The position numbers and the translations under genes are program-made. From Trachelipus rathkii (Eukaryota > Arthropoda > Malacostraca > Isopoda > Trachelipodidae), in contig JABUQX010002232.1 in assembly GCA_015478945.1 (NCBI GenBank), forward strand, positions 62,001 to 126,000: a stretch of DNA of 64,000 bases, in the 5' to 3' direction. Below are positions 56,660 to 64,000 of this stretch, in pieces. Under the pieces are notes generated by a model that worked only from the letters and a program-made list of their open reading frames with translations, was not told where the DNA came from and made no database searches. Numbering within the stretch: the first letter of the stretch is position 1; the number at the start of each line of letters is the position of its first letter.

Positions 56660-57780
56660 ATTTTTATTCTGACACCTCAACCTTTACCAATTAATCAAAA
56701 TATTTCAATGTTACTTCGATCCATGCCTATTAGTATACGTTTAAACGAAGTTAAAGTAAAAATTAATTAATCCCTATCTCTATCTATTCTAGGAGAAGTC
56801 TCGATTCTGGTTAGGGATGTCTTCACCGCCGGTCAGCGAGCAAGATCTGTGGATTTTAGTTATTTTGGTTATCCGAATAGCCGTTCAAGTAACGTAAGAT
56901 AGAGCGAGGTTGCCTGAAAACAGTAACAATTCTTCAAAGACTCGATCTCGCCTATGTTGTCTAATCTCGATCGTTTACGTTCGCCTGAATCCTTAATTTT
57001 TTTTTGACGATCAGTCTCTCGATAAAAAATCAAATCTAATTTTTCCCTAACAAATTTAGTAGCTAAACGGGTAACTCAGATCCATCGAGGATTAGACTCA
57101 CAAATCTATCATTTCGACTTCCAGCTCCCATCGCAAATGACACTTAACGTATCCAAGGGTTTCTCTGCCTATAAAACACGGCTCGTCTCTTGCAAACGCA
57201 TTTTCGAAACAGAAAAAGCCATCGCTGCTAGAATCTCTCCCTAGATCTCGATGAACGACGCTAAAGATCATCCGAATCTTTCTGTTCGATCATATATATT
57301 TTTATAGATTAAATTGTGAAAAATTGCATCGATTAATTATTGTTAAACGACGTGTATCCATTAGATAGTTTAGAGTAATAAATTATTTACGATAAGTAAG
57401 TGTTTAAAGGATTGCGATTAAACGGAAATTTTTATCCATTGTAACCTTTAAGGATACCAATCATATTTTTTTTCATTTTTTATTTTTCCGAAACCGCCGA
57501 GACTTTTCAAAAAGATTTTTTAGAAGGCATAAGGGAATCTTAACATCGAAAGGTAGATAGATCACAACTATCAGACAAGCGAGCTCGATTAAATTGACAT
57601 CTCGTGTATCAAGGATTCACTGCCGTATAAAACGTAATTGAACGGTATTCTCGGGAACCAAAAAACATAGTATGCCAAGGTATCTTCTTCCCGACAGAAC
57701 CAGATGAAACTACGTCGCTTAATAAACCTTCGAATTCAGCAACTTCATCTCAATCATAATATTGAGAGACGTGTTAATTT
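56660..57780. other. Low-quality stretch inside array D
   Basis: Array sequence is present but with an extra base every few positions (for example GAAGTCTCGATTCTGGTTAG where clean units read GAAGTCGATTCGGTTAG). Clean sequence returns abruptly on both sides. Confidence 0.65.
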
Positions 57781-59020
57781 TATCCATTGAAACCTAAGAT
57801 TACCAAACTCATATTTTTTCCCCATTTTTTATTTTTCCGAAACTGCCGAGACCTTTACCTATTTATCAAAATATTTTTTTGCTACTTCTATCCATATTTT
57901 ATACGTTTAAACGGTTATATGTTAAAATTATTTAATCCTATTCCTATCTATATTATGGGAGAAGTCGATTCAGTTAGGGACGTTTCACCGGGTATCGAGG
58001 AAGAGCTGAAACTTAAATATTTTGGTTTTCGAAAACGTTCAAACGTAGTAAAGCCGAGTTGACCTTGAAACATTAACATTTTTAAGGACTCGATTTCTCT
58101 ATGTGACGTAATCTCAATGTCTAAGTTCCCGAAACCCTAAATTTTTTTGAAGTCTCGCTAAAAAATAATTTTATAAAAAATTTAAGCAAACGGGAACTTA
58201 GACATCGAAGGTCGATCACAAATCGACATCGAGCTCCATGAAATGACACCGTATCAAGGGTTACTCTGCTATAAAACGTTTGAACGATTTTCGAAACCAA
58301 AATATCTTGCTAGAATCTCTTCCCGAGATCCGATGAAACGAAGCTAAAAGAAAACACTTCTGTCATAATATATTTAAGATTGGATTTGAATTATCGCTAT
58401 AGACAATTATTATTTAAACGTATATCATATAGATAGTTAGAGTAATAAATTATTTCGATAAGTAAGTGTTTAAAGGAATGCGATAAAACGGAAAATTTTA
58501 TCCATTGTAAACAAAGGATACTAAATTCATATTTTTTTTTTCTTTTTTTTATTTTACCCAAATTAATTTTTTTTTCATTTTTTATTTTTTCGAAACTGCC
58601 GAGATTTTACAAAAAAATTAGAAGGTTTAGGGAACTTAGACATCGAAGTTAGATCAAATATCGACATCGAGCTCGATGAAACGACACCGTATCAAAGGTT
58701 ACTCTGCTATAAAACGTTTGAACGATTTTCGAAACCAAAATATCTTGCTAGAATCTCTCCCCGAGATCCGATGAAACGCCGCTAAAAGAATCCACTTCTG
58801 TCATAATATATTTAAGATTAGATTTGAATTATTGCTATAGATAATTATTGTATAAACGTATATCATATAGCTGGCTAGAGTAATAAATTATTATGATAAG
58901 TAAGTGTTTAAAAGGAATGCGATTAAATGGAAATTTTTATCCTTGTAAACCTAAAATAACAAACTCATATTTTTCCAAATTTTTTATTTTTCTGAAACTG
59001 CCGAGAATTTTCAAAAAAAT

Positions 59021-59433
59021 TAGAAAGTTACCCGCTAGCGTGTTTCTTCCTCCGCTTTTATCATGCAAGCGAATCCCAATCTTGATCTTGGCGTATTTTC
59101 GTTAGCGTAATTTGGGCGTCTAAAAAAACGTTCGATCTACAGATCCGATGAGTCAACATTCAAATCGTTATTGTTATTTAAGTATTAATCGGAAAAAAAT
59201 ATATAAAATAGATTATTTTTATAAAATAGATAAATAGAATTTGTTAATTTTATTTTCAAAATTAAAGCTTTTTAATTTCTTCAGAGAGAGCGGCTCGTGG
59301 AACGCGAAAGCTTTTTACCAGCTTCAGAAGCAACCGACCACGGCTAGCGGGAAGGTGATCAGCCAGGTTTTAATATTATTCTTCTTTTTTAAAAAAAAAT
59401 CCTCGCTCGTACAAATAGTACTTTCGTATAAAA
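59021..59433. other. Gap with exon-like island before the third F-box-like gene
   Basis: After array D ends, a short coding-like island lies at about 59283-59367, preceded by TTTTTAATTTCTTCAG and followed by GTTTTAATATT. These look like a 3' and a 5' splice site around about 85 bases (RESGSWNAKAFYQLQKQP in one frame). I do not recognise the peptide. Confidence 0.35.
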
Positions 59434-61740
59434 ATGTCTTTGGTCACAATGCCAGATCTCGTGATGCAGAAAATTTTCGATTACCTTAATTTTGAAGAGG
59501 TATTCAACGTTTCGATCGCCGTCGTGCACCCAAATCGCATCGAGAGCTACTACATGCAAAAAGCGTTTCTCATCGATGGAAATTTTCTCGACCTGGATAA
59601 GTTTTTAACGCTTCGTGAAATACAAAAAGATCCTTTACATCTCTTAACCTCGCTCGAAAATTTAGCGCAGTCGCCTTATAATAATCACGAACTTATGATT
59701 CCTAGGGTCGTAGTTCTAACTATGCCCGAAAATTACTCGGTCGAAAGCGGAGCTAAATTTTTGAGCGAATTAGGAAGCGCGTACGCGCACGTAAATACCT
59801 TAATATTAACCGTAAACGATTGGTCGACTTTCAATAGAACGATACACGAAGCGAAACCGCTATTCAAAATAGATAAGTTAAATTTAATTACGAGCAACAT
59901 CCGCGAAAAGGTGAATATCGTCGACGTTGTGAAAACCTTTCCGAATTTAGTCGACTTCGAAATAAAATGTCGATGTGGCGTTAACGCCGATAATTGCCAA
60001 AAGGAAGGCGTGAATAAGAAGATATACGACGAGGGATTTAAAATATTCGGGTTTAAAACATCGCCGGACGAAAGTTCGGGATTCGATAAGCTGCGAGAAA
60101 TAACGATGGATTATCAATACATCCACGATGATGATAATAATACATTGAAAGAACTATTATCGTTATACGGTTCAATACCCAAAATTTGCCTATATTTAAA
60201 CGGCTACCATAAACCCGCGAACGTCGACATCGATTACGTATTTCGATTACTTAATGAAACGGGGATTGAAACGTTAGTAGAAATTGTTTTAAATTTTTCG
60301 ATGATAGAAGGACTGTTCCCCGTTTACCCCTCGTTGACGAGCGGTTCTTTGCAAATAAAAAAAAAGAAATTTCCAGACATTACCGATTTTCCAAAAAGAG
60401 TCGTCGTTGCTGTTGAAGTTGAAGGCGAAAGTGAAAGAATTTTCGAATGGAAATTTTGCACTTCGATGAATAAGGACGATAGGCCATCATTCGTTAGATC
60501 ATACCGCAAATTTGAATATCCGTATTATACGTTCGAAAGATTCATCAGTTATGAAGAAAACGAGATTGAAATCCCTATCGTACATAAATTATTTTTTAAA
60601 GGCATTCAGGTTGCTTTAATGTTCTTAACCCAATACGATTTCCGGCCGTTCCTCGAACGAGCTCACACCCGCGTCCATGACAGAATAATCCAGTCGTGGA
60701 GTGTTCAGAATTTTAAAAACCATTTGACTAGGAAAATAAAAGTAGTCGACGGATTTCTCGAGTTGAAACACGAAGATATTCACAATTTCGGATCGATTCT
60801 TTCAAAACTCACTGTCTTATTTCCTTCTTATAAGCTCGTAAATGTGCTGAAGTTAAAATTAAGTTTGTACAATATTTATAAGGCGGAAAGCGATTCATTA
60901 GACATTGAGGTTATTAGCAAGTTATTCCCAAATTTGAAGCATTTTGAAATAAGAGGAAGAAATATTTCCATTTACGTCCATCCCGCGACTCGTTTGTATA
61001 AATTGCGCGAAATTGAAGCGGATTTTATCTACGATTTGGATATTATTTTAAACCACACTCCAAACTTGGAAAAACTAAAGCTTTATTTGGATCCGACTGA
61101 CGACGATCTCTACGATATTGTCGCATTTGTGAGGAATTCAAAATGCCCGAAAAGTTTAGAACTTAATTTTGATAATTTTTCAAATGTCGAAAATTTAAAA
61201 AATGAGCATTTTAAACTGCGTGAGGATCAATCTTTGCATATAAGAAGAGACAATAAATATTTCGAAATAAGTAACAGCTTGCGTGAATTATTAATAAATT
61301 TGACAGATATTAAAGGGAATCCACTCATTCGATGGCGGATAATAATGTCCGATGAAACGCGTCAAATGCGGAAGCGAAAGACTCCTACTATTACAAATTT
61401 GGTTAAAGGTGAAAAAAAACGAAGAACTGACGTTCATTCGGATAATGAAAGTAATGAGAGTCAAAACCTGGCTCGCGATTGTCTTTTCACGCCCGAACTC
61501 TCTACTGAAATAATCGATAAAGAGGAAGAAGAAGACGAGAATTGGAATATGGAAGAAAGCGAAAATATTGATTTTTCTCGAGAATCAGAGGTTTTCGATT
61601 ATCTTCAACGTTTTCACGACTCAGAACCAAAAACATTTGGCGTTGACTCTTTTAACATTAATAGCTATTCGTTTTTAAAAAATATTTTTAAAATTGTTCT
61701 AAGCAAATTAAATATCTCCATCGATATAATAGAGGTTTAA
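59434..61740 (+). CDS. F-box-like / leucine-rich family protein, copy 3 (768 aa)
   Basis: This is an intact frame from the ATG at 59434 with AATAAA at 61825-61830. The start MPDLVMQKIFDYLNFEEVFN fits the beginning of an F-box, the SKP1-binding element of SCF ubiquitin ligases, and is the best preserved of the family here. The body has leucine-rich blocks (TFPNLVDFEIKCRC, LFPNLKHFEIRGRN, TPNLEKLKLYLD). GNPLIRWRIIMS near the C-terminus and a final DSEPKTFGVDSFN match GNPVIRWNLKQY and DPSPKTFHLAF of the copy at 13533. It lacks the Cys-rich points of the other two. Between the shared blocks it has its own insert with basic clusters (RKRKTP, GEKKRRTD, about residues 644-668) that could direct it to the nucleus, then an acidic stretch (EEEEDENWNMEE). 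Target selection for ubiquitination is the likely role by analogy, not shown. Confidence 0.75.
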   Translation: MSLVTMPDLVMQKIFDYLNFEEVFNVSIAVVHPNRIESYYMQKAFLIDGNFLDLDKFLTLREIQKDPLHLLTSLENLAQSPYNNHELMIPRVVVLTMPENYSVESGAKFLSELGSAYAHVNTLILTVNDWSTFNRTIHEAKPLFKIDKLNLITSNIREKVNIVDVVKTFPNLVDFEIKCRCGVNADNCQKEGVNKKIYDEGFKIFGFKTSPDESSGFDKLREITMDYQYIHDDDNNTLKELLSLYGSIPKICLYLNGYHKPANVDIDYVFRLLNETGIETLVEIVLNFSMIEGLFPVYPSLTSGSLQIKKKKFPDITDFPKRVVVAVEVEGESERIFEWKFCTSMNKDDRPSFVRSYRKFEYPYYTFERFISYEENEIEIPIVHKLFFKGIQVALMFLTQYDFRPFLERAHTRVHDRIIQSWSVQNFKNHLTRKIKVVDGFLELKHEDIHNFGSILSKLTVLFPSYKLVNVLKLKLSLYNIYKAESDSLDIEVISKLFPNLKHFEIRGRNISIYVHPATRLYKLREIEADFIYDLDIILNHTPNLEKLKLYLDPTDDDLYDIVAFVRNSKCPKSLELNFDNFSNVENLKNEHFKLREDQSLHIRRDNKYFEISNSLRELLINLTDIKGNPLIRWRIIMSDETRQMRKRKTPTITNLVKGEKKRRTDVHSDNESNESQNLARDCLFTPELSTEIIDKEEEEDENWNMEESENIDFSRESEVFDYLQRFHDSEPKTFGVDSFNINSYSFLKNIFKIVLSKLNISIDIIEV

Positions 61741-63345
61741 AAAGTCCTATTTTTCAACAATTTTTTTTATTTTATTTACCATTTCATTTTTTCAATTGTA
61801 AATGTTTTCCACCTTAAAGGAATGAATAAAAATATGATTATATTATGTATGTTTATTATTTTTAATTCCTAAAACAATTTCCACAAAAAAATAATAATAA
61901 CTAAATATGGAAAGAAGTCATACATATACATAAGTAAATAAATGGCCTTAAATCTAAAAAAAAATCCTTAAAACTAAAAAAAAGATAAAATGCCTTAAAT
62001 AAAAAAAATCACGATTATACTTATCTCAATCTGTGGCTTTTGCCTGCTTGCTTCGTTTGTTCTTCACTAAAAAAAATTGCCAGTAAAATACCGTAATGGC
62101 AATTTTTTATTCAAGAAGAAACCTTACGTTACGTCAATAATAATAATAATAACCGGACGAATGAAAATCGAAATTTCTTTGCCAACATTATCTCCCTCCC
62201 ATCCACCTAACCAATGCCAACCCTCTCCTAACTCCCCTACCCCCTCGATGTCGGAAAGAAATATCAATATGCTTCCGTCGTTGGTTACATTATTATTAGC
62301 GTAAAATCTTCTTCTTTTGCTAGCTAGATTTCGTGGGAAGAAATCGATCAAAATACGATCGAATTTTTGCGAAACCGATATGATGAAGGAAAGAATGCGC
62401 TCAAGCCGAAAGGGCAACACTACGACAGAACGTACGTGTCAAATATTGGTCATCGCTTTAGCTATCTTCGACCCCTCCTGTGTTGTTAGTCGGTTTGTGT
62501 ACGTGTGGTGGTTGTTGTTGTTGTTGTTAATCAATCGAGTGGAAAAAAAATATTACCGCGATATCGAAATGATTCGAGATTATTCGAACGAACTCGCAAA
62601 CTAACCAACCTCGATCGGTCGATTCGTTCCGGATCGTTTAAATATAAAAAAAATAAAAATAATAACGCCGGACTATAGACTCGATCGCCTATCGCCCAAC
62701 CTATGCAATGTAATAACGCATCCCGATGAACAAATTCGCGCGAGCGACGCGACGGCACGCGAAAATCTTCACCGGGATGCGTAAACATTTACATAAATGA
62801 AACCCTAACGAACGAATAATAACTCGAATCATTTCGGTAGCGCGAAATATTTTCTTTCCATTCGATCGATCGTTCGTGATTTGTCTGCGGTGTGAGTGAG
62901 TGAGTGGCGGCGGGATCGAAAGATATTCCCAGGCTCCACGACGGGGACGTACGATGACAGGGAGCCCGTAAGCCTTCGTCCTTCATCGCGTTCGAAACCT
63001 GTATGTGTATCTACTACTATCTCTGTGGAAGAAGTAAGTGTAATAAAGAAAGAAAGAAAGAAAGAAATAGGTATCAGTGAGAGGTAAAAGTGGTTTTGAA
63101 AGAGAGAAAAGAAAAATCCTAAACGCGCGAACTACTACTGAGCTCGCCCGCCGACCGATATTTTTTTTGTGTGGGATAGCGCGGAAAGGAAAAAAAATAC
63201 CGCCGGCCTACCTAAGCTAATCTAAACGCTATTTCGAAACGCTCAGGGACGAATTCTTACCCCCGGAATGTCACCCTTCCGAGGACTAAACTAACCACCA
63301 GCTAGCTAGCTATTTTTTTTTTTACTTTATATTTAAAAAGAAATG
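61741..63345. other. Non-coding region at the right side
   Basis: Short frames occur, none convincing. G+C rises after about 62300. An inverted repeat lies at 62718-62782, GAGTGAGTGAGTG and GAAAGAAAGAAAG microsatellites at about 62892-63066, and a GCTAGCTAGCTA run at about 63299-63312. The upstream flank of the next repeat begins at 63346. Confidence 0.5.
62718..62782. repeat. Perfect 10-bp inverted repeat
   Basis: ACGCATCCCG at 62718-62727 pairs exactly with CGGGATGCGT at 62773-62782 across a 45-base G+C-rich loop. Function unknown. Confidence 0.45.
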
Positions 63346-64000
63346 GAAACCATCGGACGCTCCAAAGCACTCTTTATCCGTTCAGCGAAACGCGTCGGCC
63401 CGCGACCGCATGATCAGAGTTGGTCCAGACTATGCTCTCCTCCGGTAAGTCAGTCTACACCGGATTCCTGCATAAAGGCTCCCGCTAAAACCGCGTTTCC
63501 GCGCCCCTCGCTCATCGTCTTAAGAGTCGTAATCACCGTCCTCGATCCTTTAACCGTGCTATTAATGATTATAACCTACCGACGAATCATCGCGACTGAG
63601 TCTGAACAGGGCGATCGAACGTCCTTTGATATACCTCGAAAAGCGATAGCGAAACGAAAAAAAGAAAGAAAGAAAGTAGAAGGAAGGATAGATAGATTTG
63701 TGAAACCATCGGACGCTCCAAAGCACTACTTGATCCGTTCAGCGAAACGCGTCGGCCCGCGACCGCATGATCAGAGTTGGTCCAGACTATGCTCTCCTCC
63801 GGTAAGTCAGTCTACACCGGATTCCTGCATAAAGGCTCCCGCTAAAACCGCGTTTCCGCGCCCCTCGCTCATCGTCTTAAGAGTCGTAATCACCGTCCTC
63901 GATCCTTTAACCGTGCTATTAATGATTATAACCTACCGACGAATCATTGCGACTGAGTCTGAACGGGGCGATCGAACGTCCTTTGATCTACCTCGAAAAG
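63346..64000 (+). repeat. 356-bp tandem repeat, second copy cut by the window end
   Basis: GAAACCATCGGACGCTCCAA starts at 63346 and again at 63702. The first 299 bases of each copy are almost identical, with only a handful of differences. Copy 1 then has about 57 bases of GAAA- and GATA-rich spacer. The conserved part is G+C-rich for this window and carries CCGGTAAGTCAG, a strong splice-donor-like sequence. It may be a structured RNA gene array or a spacer of one, but I do not recognise it. More copies may follow beyond the window. Confidence 0.88.

Larger units (their letters stand above)
48730..59020 (-). repeat. Repeat array D: inverted orientation, mixed 725- and 405-bp units
   Basis: The linker marker CCTAAGATACCAAACTCAT recurs at about 49690, 50410, 51131, 51945, 52346, 52755, 53157 (variant), 53880, 54291 (variant), 54695, 55406, 55815, 56220 (variant) and 57790. 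Read on the minus strand these are the linker and arms of arrays A to C. Spacings are of two kinds, about 710-725 (both arms) and about 400-410 (one arm only), so many units have lost half of the palindrome. Shared motifs include GATCCGATGAAACGCCGC and AGATTAGATTTGAATTATTG. No gene is seen. Confidence 0.88.

Noticed and set aside
62124..62420. 98-codon minus-strand frame
   Set aside because: It crosses an AATAAT run and a CT-rich stretch, giving biased GEG/WLGGW and IIII peptides, with no family match.
63440..63470. U1 snRNA on the minus strand of the 356-bp repeat
   Set aside because: The minus strand reads ACTTACCGGAGGAG, which resembles the U1 5' end only because it complements a splice-donor-like GTAAGT. 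I could not find an Sm site or the U1 stem order after it.
1..64000. tRNA and rRNA genes
   Set aside because: Scanning for the conserved tRNA B-box and for common rRNA stretches by eye gave no candidate with a complete fold. A covariance search would be needed to exclude them.

Overview
This window looks eukaryotic: either a metazoan (probably arthropod) nuclear genome, or a large DNA virus or virus-derived block living in such a host. The reading frames are long, intronless and A+T-biased. Most are followed within about 30 to 430 bases by AATAAA, there are no bacterial-style operons or ribosome-binding sites, and the protein families are eukaryotic: DnaJ, HSP70, BIR-UBA-RING inhibitor-of-apoptosis (IAP) proteins, an F-box-like protein family and an RNA-ligase-like protein. 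The sequence alone does not separate host DNA from integrated viral DNA. Coding density is low, with roughly 13 kb of convincing genes in 64 kb.

Layout. 1-2.1 kb: the 3' part of a DnaJ gene, a small J-domain gene that has lost its HPD motif, and an unrecognised gene. 2.4-10.9 kb: repeat array A. 11.2-19.0 kb: an RNA-ligase-like gene whose 3' end is broken by a 40-bp duplication, then two tail-to-tail members of a large F-box-like/leucine-rich family, one of them frameshifted, with a third 3' fragment between them. 19.5-23.9 kb: array B, ending in a 32-bp tandem repeat. 24.5-29.4 kb: two IAP genes on the minus strand around a small coiled-coil gene. 29.5-34.9 kb: non-coding DNA with microsatellites, short direct repeats and one decayed repeat unit. 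35-45.3 kb: array C, interrupted at 38.1-41.7 kb by sequence that looks like uncorrected long-read consensus. 46.2-47.3 kb: an HSP70 pseudogene. 47.8-59.0 kb: more array, which switches strand at a CAA/CGA-rich microsatellite near 48.6 kb and then forms a higher-order repeat (array D). 59.4-61.7 kb: a third full-length F-box-like gene. 61.7-64 kb: non-coding DNA ending in a 356-bp tandem repeat.

The dominant feature is a repeat family covering about half the window. Its full unit is about 725 bp and contains two diverged arms facing each other, so each unit is an imperfect giant palindrome around an A/T-rich loop. The arms share a core, CCTCGATGTCTAAGTTCCC in one and its complement in the other. 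Decayed single copies also lie between genes.

The recognisable genes fall into a few connected roles: protein folding (DnaJ, HSP70), ubiquitin ligation and block of cell death (RING and BIR proteins), possible ubiquitin-ligase adaptors (F-box-like), and RNA end-joining (ligase-like). Several families are present both as an intact copy and as a broken relative. This pattern suggests repeated duplication and decay inside a repeat-rich region. No tRNA, rRNA, transposase, replication or capsid gene was recognised.
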